Source: Sphingomonas sp. Leaf34
GTDB taxonomy: Bacteria > Pseudomonadota > Alphaproteobacteria > Sphingomonadales > Sphingomonadaceae
NCBI RefSeq assembly: GCF_001421805.1
Contig: NZ_LMLC01000002.1
Location: forward strand, 1 to 64,000
Reading direction: 5' to 3'
Length of the DNA: 64,000 bases
Below are positions 55,069-64,000 of this stretch, piece by piece. The notes below the pieces were generated by a model. The model made no database searches. It was given only the letters and a program-made list of their open reading frames with translations, and had not been told where the DNA came from. The position numbers and the translations under genes are program-made. Within the stretch, counting starts at the first letter, position 1; the number at the start of each line of letters is the position of its first letter.

Positions 55069-55545
55069 CAGTTGAAGATCGCCAAGACCGTCGTCGCCTA
55101 TGATGCCGATGCGCAGGCAGGGCTGACCGCGGTGAACGCTCACCCGGCGTGCAACGGCAGACTGGGGACGTTCGGCGTGTGCCTTGGCGGCCATCTGGCG
55201 TATCGCGCAGCCCTCGATCCGCGCGTCTCCGCGGCGGCCTGCTTCTATCCGACCGACATTCATTCGGGTACGCTCGGAGAGGGGCGGTCAGACGACAGCC
55301 TTGAGCGCATGGCGGATCTCCAGGCCGAAACGCTTTTCGTTTGGGGGCGGCAGGATCCGCACGTCCCCTATACCGGGCGCGCCGTGATCCGCGCGCGGCT
55401 GGAGGAGGTTGGCGCATCGTATGAATGGCATGAGATGAACGCGCAGCATGCCTACCTGCGCGACGAGGGGCCGCGCTACGACCCCGCGCTTTTCCTGCAA
55501 TCAATGGCGCTGACGTTCGACTTCTATCGCCGCACGCTGGGGTAA
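55069..55545 (+). pseudogene. dienelactone hydrolase family protein, 5'-truncated
   Basis: Family sequence begins abruptly at about 55069 (LKIAKTVVAYDADAQAG) and runs to the end: FGVCLGGHLAYRAAL with the nucleophile Cys, WGRQDPHVPYTGRA, and the His in NAQHAYLRDEGPRYD. The first 70-90 residues of the fold are absent, and the upstream sequence in frame is repeat-like. The break lies about 105 bases right of the tRNA terminator, so island formation or later deletion probably cut the gene. Confidence 0.85.
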
Positions 55546-55892
55546 TTCAGCGGGCGTGCGCTGGAGCCCGGATCATAAGCCCGATCAGCACACGCAGGAT
55601 GCGGCGCGTTGCCGCGCCAAACGACCGCCGGGTCGACCCTTCGTTCTGCTGACGCCGCTGCTGTGTAGACGGCGCAGGCAATAGACCAATGAGCGTTGCG
55701 CCGGGTACGTGGCTGCAAATGTCTGGGATTATCTGCCAGCAACGAATAGTGTGATCTGTGGAAGAGGGCTCCTAGCCTTTAAGCAGCGCTAGGCGTTGTT
55801 AGGCCGACTTTTCTGCCGCGTGGCAGGACCGCGGGCACATTAGGCAGACAGGCGAGCGTGCCAAATCGCGACGGCATCGCGTCGCCAGCCGT
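55546..55892. other. gene-free stretch of about 350 bp
   Basis: Nothing recognisable is seen between the truncated hydrolase and the end of the cytochrome operon; open frames are shadow-like. Confidence 0.5.
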
Positions 55893-56921
55893 TCAGTGAC
55901 CCGCAAGATACTGCGCAACCGGGTCGATCATTTCCTTCGGGATGCGACGAGCGATCACCGGCATCGTGTACTGCGACTTTCGCGCATCGACCACCGTTTC
56001 GTCGCCGCGCCAGTTCCGCAGGCGTTGCGCGATGTAGCTGGCGCGCTGGCCGGCGAGCACTGGGTAGGGCTTGCCGGGCGCGTGGCAGCTTGCGCAGGCG
56101 GGAAGTTGGACCTTTGGCAGGCCTTCGCGGTCGATCCGTGCGGCCTCGACGCTGCCCGCGGGCTTGATCGCGCCGACTCCCGGCATCGCCGCAAAATGAT
56201 CCGCCAGCCGCGTCATCTCGGCGGGCGTCAACGTCGCCGCGGCGTTCGCCATCACCGCGCTCTGGCGCTTGCCAGTCGCATAGGCTTCGAGCGCCCCTCG
56301 GAGATAGGCGGAGCTCTGGCCGCCGAGCACCGGCATGTCGGGCTGGCCGCGGCCACGACCGTCAATGCCGTGACAGCCCGCGCAGGTCGCGATTCTGGCG
56401 TCGGTCGACCCCGGCACTTCGGTCAGCGCGCGGTAGGTCGCGGGCGACATCTCGGGCAGCAGGCGGACGAACGCGACCATCCGGCGGACCTCGTCGTCGC
56501 TGTCCTTCGCCGCCCAGCCGGGCATGCCGGTATATTTGACGCCGTGCTTGAGGATCCAGAAGATCTGTTTGTCGGTCCATTCGCGCGCATTGACCGCAAG
56601 ATCGGGGGCAGGGGGCGTCGCCGCCTGCATCACCGGGAGCGGGCGCACGCCGGGCGCGCCGTGGCACAACGCGCAGCTCGCCTTGAACAGACCCGCTGCG
56701 CTGACGAGCCCTTCGCGCGCCTTGGGATCGTCGGGCACGGTGAAGGCCGCATGCGTGCGCACCGAGTTGCGCATCGTCCAATGGAGGAACCAGTCGGTGA
56801 CCTTCCAATGCCCCGACGACGCGGCGATGTTGAACACGCCCGACCAGGCGAACAAGAGGCCGGCGAGCGCCAGCGCGACGATGGCGGCGATCGCGCGCGC
56901 CCAGGTGATCCGGATCGTCAT
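55893..56921 (-). CDS. membrane-anchored triheme cytochrome c
   Basis: 342 residues from the ATG at 56921; the longer open frame is a shadow. An N-terminal membrane anchor (AIAAIVALALAGLLFAW) precedes three haem motifs: CALCH (83-87), CAGCH (180-184) and CASCH (276-280). The domains resemble alcohol-dehydrogenase-type cytochrome c subunits or FixP-like carriers. It is the last gene of the caa3 oxidase operon (ATGA overlap with ctaG-like), so it probably feeds electrons to the oxidase. Confidence 0.9.
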   Translation of the reverse strand: MTIRITWARAIAAIVALALAGLLFAWSGVFNIAASSGHWKVTDWFLHWTMRNSVRTHAAFTVPDDPKAREGLVSAAGLFKASCALCHGAPGVRPLPVMQAATPPAPDLAVNAREWTDKQIFWILKHGVKYTGMPGWAAKDSDDEVRRMVAFVRLLPEMSPATYRALTEVPGSTDARIATCAGCHGIDGRGRGQPDMPVLGGQSSAYLRGALEAYATGKRQSAVMANAAATLTPAEMTRLADHFAAMPGVGAIKPAGSVEAARIDREGLPKVQLPACASCHAPGKPYPVLAGQRASYIAQRLRNWRGDETVVDARKSQYTMPVIARRIPKEMIDPVAQYLAGH

Positions 56922-57538
56922 GCCGCAGCACTCCGTGTCTTCAACAAACCGCCGAGCATCGCGAGCCCGCCAAGGAAATAGCTCGCCGCGCCGATCATCA
57001 GCATGACGACGCTGCCGAGCTGCTGGTCCTCGAGCGGATCGAGACCGTGCGCGGCCGGATGCATCACCATCATGGCGTAGAGCGGCCGCGGGGCGAGGCC
57101 GATGAGTGCGCCAAGCAGCGTCATATGCATCGACGTCAGCAGCATCGCCGCGACCCCTGACGCGCGCCGGTCGGTAGCCCCGCCGGTTCGCGTGCCGAGC
57201 ACCGCGCTCCACAGCAGCAGACCGGCGCCTAAAAAGCTCGCCTGTTCGATCAGCAACGCCAGCGGCTGCATGTCGACGCGCAGCCGCAGTACGGGGAGGT
57301 GCCAGAGCCACACCACGACCAGTTCGACCAGCGACATCGCCAGCGGCGTCACCACCGCCGGCCACCGCTCGGCCGGATCGAAGCGGCTGCCCGCGATACC
57401 GTAAGCGAGGAACGGCGCCGCCACCGCCACCGCGATCATGTGGCCGGCCATGTGCCCGACCATGCCGAGCGGCGCTGTGGCGAACGCCCAGCCGAGCGGG
57501 ACCAGCACCGCGCCGAGCACCAGGCTCGCGCGTCTCAT
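56918..57538 (-). CDS. CtaG-like cytochrome c oxidase assembly membrane protein
   Basis: 206 residues from the ATG at 57538, overlapping the upstream stop. Six to seven membrane spans are seen, with VGHMAGHMIAVAVAAPFLAY, WLWHLPVLRL and SMHMTLLGALIGLAPRPLY. These His/Met-rich segments are typical of caa3_CtaG, a factor for copper insertion into caa3 oxidases. Confidence 0.88.
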   Translation of the reverse strand: MRRASLVLGAVLVPLGWAFATAPLGMVGHMAGHMIAVAVAAPFLAYGIAGSRFDPAERWPAVVTPLAMSLVELVVVWLWHLPVLRLRVDMQPLALLIEQASFLGAGLLLWSAVLGTRTGGATDRRASGVAAMLLTSMHMTLLGALIGLAPRPLYAMMVMHPAAHGLDPLEDQQLGSVVMLMIGAASYFLGGLAMLGGLLKTRSAAA

Positions 57539-57954
57539 CGGCAATCGCCGAACATGATGACCGGCAGCGCGGTGAAGAGGACCGCGACGAAGCTCAGGCC
57601 CGCCAGCAACCGGGTCGACAGCGCGAGGAAGCGCAGCCGGTCGATCGCGGTCCCTTCGTCATGCGGCGCAGGGTCGCCCGGCGTCTGCGACTGGACGCGC
57701 GCGATATAGCCCGCCGCGACGATCCCCAGCAGCGCGACGATAGTCGCGATCAGCGTCGCCAGCGGAAACCCGTTCAGTGCCGTCCCCGGCGTCGGCGATT
57801 TCGCGCAGGTGACCGCGACCCACAGATAGCAGAACATGAAATGCACCGCCCAGATCGTCGGCGGGACGATCAGCGTCCACAGCGTGACCTGCAGGTCGCG
57901 CGCCCAGTGCTTCCGGTTCGAACCGGTTTTGCGGTCAGGCTCGGGCGTCGTCAT
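57535..57954 (-). CDS. small membrane protein of the oxidase operon
   Basis: The 139-residue product has three hydrophobic spans (TLIVPPTIWAVHFMFCYLWV; LATLIATIVALLGIVAAGYI; LLAGLSFVAVLFTALPVIMF). Both ends overlap neighbours by ATGA. A conserved-looking WAVHF and two Cys might relate to metal handling, possibly a small oxidase subunit. No family is recognised. Confidence 0.8.
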   Translation of the reverse strand: MTTPEPDRKTGSNRKHWARDLQVTLWTLIVPPTIWAVHFMFCYLWVAVTCAKSPTPGTALNGFPLATLIATIVALLGIVAAGYIARVQSQTPGDPAPHDEGTAIDRLRFLALSTRLLAGLSFVAVLFTALPVIMFGDCR

Positions 57955-60497
57955 GCGACACCTGGGAACAGGCCGATCGTGCAGAACGTCACGATGCCCG
58001 TCAGTGCGAGGAAATGGTGGTAGACGGTGATGTTGCGCAGATCGGCGTCATAGACCGGTGTCATCTTCCCCGCGAGGCTGCGCGCGAGCGTATAGGCCTG
58101 CATGATCACGCCGATCGCGGCGTGCACCGCGGTCCAGATCGCCAGCGTCCACACGATCGCGGGATAGACGTGCAGCTCGGGGTCCATTCCCGACACCCAC
58201 GGTCCGGCAAGCCCGGCGAACAGGCTCGACAGCGTCGCGACGATCCCGACGACCAGCAACGCGCGGCCCGCAGCGACGTTACCGCGGCGATGCACTTCGC
58301 GCGCGCCGACCGTGGCCGCCCAGCCTGTCAGGGTCAGCGCCAGTGCGACCATCGGCCAGAACACACCTGGCCCATTCAATCCGGCGCCCGTGGGGGGGAA
58401 GTCGTTGTGGATCGTCCAGAAGAAGAAATAGCCGAACACCAGCCCCGAAAACGCGGTCGCGTCCGCCATCATCGTGATGAACATCGCCCACCAGCCCGGC
58501 GCCGACGGCCCCGAGGTGTAGAGCGGCACCTCGATGCCGTGGCCGATATGCTTGGTCGGTTTCTCGGGGATCTCGGCGGTGCCGGTCCACAGCCACCACA
58601 GCACGCAGGCGAGCGTCGCAACGCCGCTGAGCGCGGACAGGAGATAGAGGTGATAGGTCGTCAGGATGAACACGCCCGCCAGCGCGACCGCGGTCATCAT
58701 CGGCTTCACGCTCGGCGTGCCGAGGCGGATCACCTGCAACGGCCGCGCGTCGAGCACGGTGGTGATGATCGACTCGCGGCGCATCTCCTCCGCGTCGGGC
58801 AGGAAGAAGCGGCCCTCGTCGACCTTCTGGACGAAGTTCTTCTGGTCCCAGATCGGATAGCGGCTCTCGATCAGCGGCACCGAGCGGATGCCCCAATCCT
58901 CGTCGTCGGGCAGCGCCAGCCATTCGAGCGTGCCCGCGTTCCACGGATTGCGCGGGGACTTGGCGCGGCGCGGCGACAGCGCGAGATCGATACAGACGAT
59001 CAGCACGCCGAGCGCGAACAGGTACGACCCCGCGGTCGAGGCGAGGTTGAGCCCGCCGATCCCCAGTTCTTCGGGATAGGTGAACACGCGACGCGGCATC
59101 CCGAGCAGGCCGGACAGGTGCATCGGGAAGAAGGTCAGGTTCATGCCGACGAACATGATCCAGAACGCGATCCGCCCGAGCTTATCGCTCAGCTTCTTGC
59201 CGGTGATCAGCGGCCAGTAATAATAGAGCCCGGCGAACAGCGGCAGCAGCGTGCCGCCGATCAGAACATAATGGAGATGCGCGACGATGAAATAGGTGTC
59301 GTGCGCCTGCCAGTCGAACGGCGCGACCGCGACCATCACGCCGGTCAGCCCACCGATCACGAACACCGCCAGGCTGCCGCTCGCATAGAGCAACGGCGTC
59401 GATTTCTTGACGTTGCCCGCCCAGAGCGTCGCGATGAACACGAATATCTGCACGCCAGTCGGGATCGCCACCGCTTCGGAAGCGGCTGCGAAGAAGGCGA
59501 GGCTGATCTTCGGCAGCCCGGTCGTGAACATGTGGTGGACCCACAGCCCGAAGCTGAGGAACGCGGTGCCGACCGCGGCCAGCACGATCCACGGATAGCC
59601 GAGCAGGTGCCGCTGCGCGAACGTCGGGATCAGCATCGCGAACAGCGCGATCGACGGCAGGAAGACGATATAGACTTCGGGATGGCCGAAGATCCAGAAC
59701 AGGTGCTGCCACAGCAGCGGGTCGCCGCCCTTTTCTGCGTTGAAGAACGGCCAGTTGAGCAGCCGCTCCATCTCGAACAGCACGTCGCCCGCGATCAGCG
59801 GTGGGAACGCGAACAGGATCATCACCGCGACGACCAGAATATACCAGGCGTACAGCGGCATGAGGTTGAGCCGCATCCCCGGTGGACGGCATTTGAGGAC
59901 GCCGACGATCAGTTCGACTGCGGCTGCGACCGACGACACCTCGATGAAGCTGAGGCCCAGCATCCAGATATCCGCGCCGAGCCCGCTGAGATCGGTCCGC
60001 GTAGTCAGCGGCGGATACATGAACCAGCCGCCATCGGGCGCCGCGTCGAAGAAGATCGATCCGGACACGAACACGCCGCCGATCAGGAAGCTCCAGTATC
60101 CGAACGACGACAGTCGCGGGAACGGCAGATCGCGTGCGCCGAGCAGTTGCGGCAACAGGATGATCGAGACCGCCTCGAACATCGGCACTGCGAACAGGAA
60201 CATCATCATCGAGCCGTGCAGCGTGAACAGCTGGTTGAACGTGTTCGCGGTGACCAGATCGTTGTTCGGCACCGCCAGCTGCGTGCGCATGATCAGCGCC
60301 AGCACGCCCGCGAACAGCATGAAGCCAAACGCGGTCAGCGTGTACCACACGCCGATCCGGTTGTTGTTGACGTCGGTCCAGCGGAAGAACCAGCCCGAGG
60401 GGGGCTTCCACACTTCCCGCAGGCGATCCTCCTGCGCCTTGCGGACGGCGGGATCATTCTGGTCGGGGGCAAAGTACGGGGTGCTCTCGGTGGTCAT
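57951..60497 (-). CDS. cytochrome c oxidase subunit I fused to subunit III
   Basis: 848 residues. Residues 1-560 are subunit I with TLHGSMMMFLFAVPMFEAV (haem a ligand), the GHPEVYIVFLPS proton/copper motif, the VHHMFTTG copper-B His pair and AHLHYVLIGG haem ligands. From about 600 on, spans with WWAMFITMMADATAFSGLVF and a C-terminal HAAIGV match subunit III. Such I-III fusions occur in caa3-type oxidases. It terminates the electron chain by reducing oxygen at the inner membrane and is coupled by ATGA overlaps to subunit II and the small membrane protein. Confidence 0.95.
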   Translation of the reverse strand: MTTESTPYFAPDQNDPAVRKAQEDRLREVWKPPSGWFFRWTDVNNNRIGVWYTLTAFGFMLFAGVLALIMRTQLAVPNNDLVTANTFNQLFTLHGSMMMFLFAVPMFEAVSIILLPQLLGARDLPFPRLSSFGYWSFLIGGVFVSGSIFFDAAPDGGWFMYPPLTTRTDLSGLGADIWMLGLSFIEVSSVAAAVELIVGVLKCRPPGMRLNLMPLYAWYILVVAVMILFAFPPLIAGDVLFEMERLLNWPFFNAEKGGDPLLWQHLFWIFGHPEVYIVFLPSIALFAMLIPTFAQRHLLGYPWIVLAAVGTAFLSFGLWVHHMFTTGLPKISLAFFAAASEAVAIPTGVQIFVFIATLWAGNVKKSTPLLYASGSLAVFVIGGLTGVMVAVAPFDWQAHDTYFIVAHLHYVLIGGTLLPLFAGLYYYWPLITGKKLSDKLGRIAFWIMFVGMNLTFFPMHLSGLLGMPRRVFTYPEELGIGGLNLASTAGSYLFALGVLIVCIDLALSPRRAKSPRNPWNAGTLEWLALPDDEDWGIRSVPLIESRYPIWDQKNFVQKVDEGRFFLPDAEEMRRESIITTVLDARPLQVIRLGTPSVKPMMTAVALAGVFILTTYHLYLLSALSGVATLACVLWWLWTGTAEIPEKPTKHIGHGIEVPLYTSGPSAPGWWAMFITMMADATAFSGLVFGYFFFWTIHNDFPPTGAGLNGPGVFWPMVALALTLTGWAATVGAREVHRRGNVAAGRALLVVGIVATLSSLFAGLAGPWVSGMDPELHVYPAIVWTLAIWTAVHAAIGVIMQAYTLARSLAGKMTPVYDADLRNITVYHHFLALTGIVTFCTIGLFPGVA

Positions 60498-61468
60498 TTG
60501 AGCCCCTGGAGATAGCTGGCGATCTGGTCGGCTTCGGCGGCCGACATCTGCGGGAAGGCGGGCATGCGCACGCCGGGCTTGGTCTTGCCGGGATCGCGGA
60601 CGAAGCCGACGATGTTGGCATGGGTCATCGGCAGGATGCCGGCGGCGAGCGTCGCGCGCGATCCGACATGCGTCAGGTCGGGGCCGATCTTGGCGACCGG
60701 GCCAACGCCACGGACGCTGTGACAGCCGCTGCAGCCATAGCTAGCGAACAGGCGCGCGCCGGGCGATGCGGTCGGCGTAGCAGGTCGCGCCTGGGCGGTA
60801 AGCCAGCGCTCGAACGCGGCAGGCTCCATCGCAACGACGTCGAACGCCATCAGCGCATGGCCCAGCCCGCAGAACTCGGCACAGACGCCGCGATACGTCC
60901 CCGCCTTGGTCGCGCGGACGATGAGGCGGTTGGTGCGGCCGGGGATCATGTCCATCTTGCCCGCAAGGCCCGGCACCCAGAAGCTGTGGATGACGTCGGT
61001 GCTGCGCAGCGACAGTTCGACGGTGCGGCCGACCGGCAGGCGCAGTTCGTTGGCTGCCTCCACCACCGAGCCGCCGGGCGGCGCGTACCGGACGCGCCAC
61101 CAGAATTGCTCCCCCTCGATCCCGATCCGTAGATCGTTGCTGTCTACTTCGCGCGGGCGCATCGCGGGCAGCGCGTAAAGGAGCAGACCGAGCAGCAGTA
61201 TCGAAGGACCGATTCCACCCAGCCATAGCACGAGCTTCATGCCGCCCTTGTGCGTCAGGCGTCCCTCGGGCGCGCGCATCGCATGACGCATCATCAAGGC
61301 GAGCCCGCCCGCGAGGCCGATGGCGCCAATAACTAGAACGATGGTGATCGAGAGGACCGTGTCCGCCTCTTCGCCGAACGGCGCGAGCGCCGACTGGTGC
61401 TGGTTGCACCCCGCCAAGAATGGCAGACATCCCCCCACGGAAAGTAAATTAGCCTTCCGTATCATCAT
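60494..61468 (-). CDS. cytochrome c oxidase subunit II with fused cytochrome c domain
   Basis: 324 residues from ATG-ATG at 61468 behind AAGGG. A lipoprotein-like leader (LPFLAGC) precedes two membrane helices. The CuA domain shows STDVIHSFWVPGLAGKMDMI and CAEFCGLGHALM. A C-terminal cytochrome c domain has CSGCH and a distal Met in VRMPAFPQM. The fused haem domain defines the caa3 type. It is the first gene of the operon. Confidence 0.95.
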   Translation of the reverse strand: MMIRKANLLSVGGCLPFLAGCNQHQSALAPFGEEADTVLSITIVLVIGAIGLAGGLALMMRHAMRAPEGRLTHKGGMKLVLWLGGIGPSILLLGLLLYALPAMRPREVDSNDLRIGIEGEQFWWRVRYAPPGGSVVEAANELRLPVGRTVELSLRSTDVIHSFWVPGLAGKMDMIPGRTNRLIVRATKAGTYRGVCAEFCGLGHALMAFDVVAMEPAAFERWLTAQARPATPTASPGARLFASYGCSGCHSVRGVGPVAKIGPDLTHVGSRATLAAGILPMTHANIVGFVRDPGKTKPGVRMPAFPQMSAAEADQIASYLQGLK

Positions 61469-62682
61469 TTTGCAGCCCTTCGTATATCCGCGTCCTCTAG
61501 CCGGGCTGACAGCGGCGCGTAAACTCAAAATGACAGAAATTTCATGCGATCCTGTCAACCCGCGCCGGCATATTTTGACATGACCTGCACTCTGCTGGGA
61601 GCCGCGCTTTAGATTGGCAGAAAATACCCAAATCGACGCCGAACTCGCGCGCCAATTCCCGATGATAACGGCCTTGAGGTTCTCGGGGAATTGATTGTGA
61701 CCGGGTCTCAGCGCGCAAGCCCAACGTCACGGAGTTTCCGTGTTGTATACGATTATCAAACACGACGCGGGTCGTCGTGAGGGGGAACTGCAGTCGCCAG
61801 GGCCTTGGCGCGGACCAGTGTCGGCGTCGGGATAGAGAAAGCGCGCGTCCTGCCATAGCTTGATATAGCGTGCTGCGACGGTGGGCTTGGCTGCGCCGGT
61901 CTGGTCGAACAGGTGCGTGGCACGAGCGTTAAGGTGGTTCAGTTCAACGACGACCTGGCGTTCCGCATAGGCTGGCGTCATAGTCCCGAGCGAGCATTAG
62001 GGCTCGAGAGCGTACCAGTCCGCGCCGCCCCTGAAGCGTCCGAATCTGGGAGCGGAGAGGCGGTGTCGCGGAGACTTTCCAGTGCGGCGATCTGTTGATC
62101 CATCGTGGGATCTGGGAGCGCCCTCCGCGGAGCGTTGACCGTGCCGTCGAGCGACAGGCGTGGAAGGAGAATTCATGTTTCAGCGTCGGCGAGGATCGCG
62201 GCGGACTCTGCGTCGATCTTGGCTTGATCCGGACGTGTCGCCTTCTACGCGCCGGACCTAGGGGTGACGCGTTAGGGGCTGCATCCTGTGCGGCCGAACG
62301 TGGACATTGCGACTGCGGGGTTGATCGCCAGACCGGCACGGAGCGAACTGGGGCGGCCATCGGGTTACAAGGCGTATGGTGCGAAGGGGGCGAACAGACG
62401 GAGTGCTTCGTCTGCAGCGGTCGCCGCGGCTGCGGCGCGAGGGTGGCGTATAGACGGGGTGGTCTGGTCGTGCGCAGAGGCACGGACGAACATTGATCAC
62501 GCCAGTCCCACGAATACTTCTCTGCGGTTGGGCGTCACCCCAGATACTTCCTTTCGTCCTTAGCGAGAACGAAGACTGTGACTCAAGGTAGGTGCGCTCC
62601 GTGGCTCCGCACGAACGGAATGGTGGTCACGCTACCGAAGGAGCGGGCGTTAAGACATTGGGAAAGCGTCATCGGGTGCGCA
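61469..62682. other. decayed region of 1.2 kb
   Basis: Apart from the coding fragment at 61727-61981, no gene is recognised. Short frames of coding-like sequence on the minus strand (KATRPDQAKIDAESAAILAD; MDQQIAALESLRDTASPLPD) are interrupted by stops and frame changes, suggesting eroded genes of unknown family. The promoter of the oxidase operon lies at the left edge. Confidence 0.5.
61727..61981 (-). pseudogene. fragment of an unrecognised protein
   Basis: The first 60 codons (AYAERQVVVELNHLNARATH, LFDQTGAAKPTVAARYIKLW, QDARFLYPDAD) have the amino-acid and codon composition of a real protein and then dissolve into random-looking sequence. No start context and no family are recognised. It is probably the relic of a gene degraded with its neighbours. 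Confidence 0.45.
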
Positions 62683-63634
62683 TCACCGGGGCGTTGCCAT
62701 GCGGTTGTCGGCTTGAGTGATCTCGGGCTCGTCATCGGTAAGCGCGACGCGGACGATCATTTTCGGAAGATCAACGTGGGTCGAGAGTGCATTTCTCAAG
62801 TTTGCAGTTTTGGGCTTGAGATCGAGCGGGGCGGCTTGCGGGGGGATGTGCGTGGTGGCGACGACCTAGCCCGTCGCATCTATTGACTCCGCACGGCCAC
62901 CCGTCGCGTCTTTTGAGCCAACGGTGTGGACGGTGATCGCTACGCTATGCCCCTTCACGACCACGTGGTCCGTGCCGATGCCGATATCCGCACGCTGTTC
63001 CACCGGCGTGGCCGGCTTGACCAGCGCGAAGTCAATCACCGTCCTGCCGGGCCCGAACATGACTTCGGTGCTTGTGCCGCGTTCGAGCGTAATGGTCTGC
63101 GCAGACCTGATTGGTACGAGCGTTCTGCCGCCATGGATGCTGCTCAACGCCTCCACTGTCCAGCGTCCGACGGTGATGTTCCATGGGCGACATCGCAGCG
63201 CTCTTGGGTTGTTCGGTGGTGTTGTAGGCGATCACCCGAAACCTGGTGGGCGTCGCGCCGGGCAGCAGAAGCGCAACGCGTTCGGGCGCGCCTGGCTCGG
63301 CGAGGCGGTGCGGAAGATCTCGAACGGGGCTTCGCCAACGGGGGTGCGGGCACGCCAGAAGAAAGCGAGCGTACCGCAATTCGCCCGGACGTTACCGGGG
63401 GGCTTTCCAGGCGACATGCGGTCGTCGGCCCAGCGCGCGCCGCCGCTGATGGCGCCATCCTGGGTGATGATGAGACCGCTACGAGGGTTGGGGCCGGGGT
63501 CGCCGGCGGCGCAGTTGAAGGACGGGCTCTTGTCGGCCGACGCACGGAACAGCAGCCCGGTCGAGTCCTGTGCGGCGACGGATTGTCAAGGCGATCGCCA
63601 ATGCTAGTAGGGGCGCCGTCGTAAAATGATTCAC
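62683..63634 (-). pseudogene. exported LamG-domain protein, heavily degraded
   Basis: The pieces follow the order of one exported protein. A GTG start at 63634 leads to the leader NHFTTAPLLALAIALT. After a frameshift near 63585 comes VAAQDSTGLLFRASADKSPS, then GTLAFFWRARTPVGEAPFEI, typical of a LamG-like domain. The LamG frame ends at 63232. After a further break and evident internal deletion comes a C-terminal beta domain (FGPGRTVIDFALVKPATP, IGTDHVVVKGHSVAITVH). That is cut by an in-frame TAG at 62866-62868 and continues in frame to 62683. Such proteins accompany polysaccharide-use loci; here it is dead. Confidence 0.8.
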
Positions 63635-63729
63635 GCTTCTCTTCTCGGGCGCAGAAATGCTTGCTCTCCCGCGACGGCAGGAGTCGAGGCAGGACTTCTG
63701 CCTTCGCGGGAGAACAAGGAAGGGCAAAC

Positions 63730-64000
63730 TTAGTCCGCGTCCACTCTCGCCAACCTCGGCGACAGTAGATGCACGACGGTGATTGCGAGGAGGTACGTGG
63801 TGCCGGCGACTGAGAAGATCAGCGTGTAGCTCCCCGTGGTCTGCAGGACGTAGCCGGTGAACTTGGCCATCATCATGCCGCCGATCGCGCCGACCGTGCC
63901 GCCGATCCCGACCACCGACCCCACCGCGCCGCGCGGGAACATGTCCGACGGGATCGTGTACAGGTTCGCCGAGAACGCCTGATGCGCCGCCGTCGCCAAG
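63730..64000 (-). CDS. ExuT-like MFS transporter, C-terminal part (runs off the window)
   Basis: Only the last 90 or so codons are visible. ATAAHQAFSANLYTIPSDMF, PRGAVGSVVGIGGTVGAIGG and a terminal span before LARVDAD are characteristic of hexuronate/sugar-acid transporters of the ACS family. With the LamG remnant nearby it suggests a former uronate or polysaccharide utilisation locus extending right. The 5' end lies outside. Confidence 0.85.
   Translation of the reverse strand, partial: LATAAHQAFSANLYTIPSDMFPRGAVGSVVGIGGTVGAIGGMMMAKFTGYVLQTTGSYTLIFSVAGTTYLLAITVVHLLSPRLARVDAD

Noticed and set aside
58014..60515. 833-codon + strand open frame
   Set aside because: Antisense shadow of the cytochrome oxidase I-III gene; low-complexity Arg/Glu/His content and no motifs.

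Overview
The window looks like chromosomal DNA of a high-GC alphaproteobacterium of the Sphingomonadaceae type (Sphingomonas or a close relative). The support is many TonB-dependent receptors, a TonB receptor/DUF3649/PepSY/DUF3325 operon, an alphaproteobacterial GTTC-N7-GTTC LexA box before dinB, and an initiator tRNA with the C1:A72 mismatch. This is inferred from gene content; no rRNA marker is present.

Layout. 1-129: initiator tRNA-fMet preceded by a 30-bp tandem duplication. The last 22 bases of the tRNA gene recur exactly at 54901-54922, followed by a second terminator. The 54.8 kb between the two copies can be read as a tRNA-anchored island, although no integrase is visible. 657-8017: a defence-like block next to the tRNA. 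It holds a translationally coupled pair of NTPases (alpha/beta-hydrolase + P-loop, then AAA + repeats), two PD-(D/E)XK-type nucleases, a remnant of a DNA methyltransferase N-terminus and a coiled-coil protein. 8.4-13.0 kb: regulators, an NAD(P)-binding epimerase, a RidA protein and a DUF6624-like protein. 13.5-18.0 kb: a siderophore-type TonB receptor operon with PepSY reductase. 18.4-20.8 kb: MarR/S41-protease operon. 21.2-29.8 kb: a putative lipid/ester catabolic block (TonB receptor, acyl-CoA ligase, secreted carboxylesterase, MFS transporter, TetR, hydroxyacyl-CoA-type SDR). 29.9-38.9 kb: S41 proteases, a DUF5694 protein, nitronate monooxygenase, an AraC regulator and an internally deleted TonB receptor. 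39-40.8 kb: SOS-type dinB plus alkB, the AlkB having lost its iron-binding Asp. 41-54.2 kb: small metabolic genes each paired with a LysR or TetR regulator, with several broken genes. 54.2-55.5 kb: a repeat-rich, gene-free stretch, the second tRNA fragment and a 5'-truncated dienelactone hydrolase. 55.9-61.5 kb: an intact caa3-type cytochrome c oxidase operon. 61.5-63.7 kb: gene decay, including a degraded LamG-domain protein. The window closes inside an ExuT-like MFS transporter gene.

The least explained structure is a family of ten dispersed intergenic elements (nine exactly 60 nt, one 62 nt), all on the + strand. Each is made of two direct half-motifs of the form GTCCG-N4/5-TGGG, 35 nt apart. 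The best candidate for an undescribed protein system is the two-gene hydrolase-NTPase/AAA cassette at 657-4693. All functions come from reading motifs; no database search was possible.
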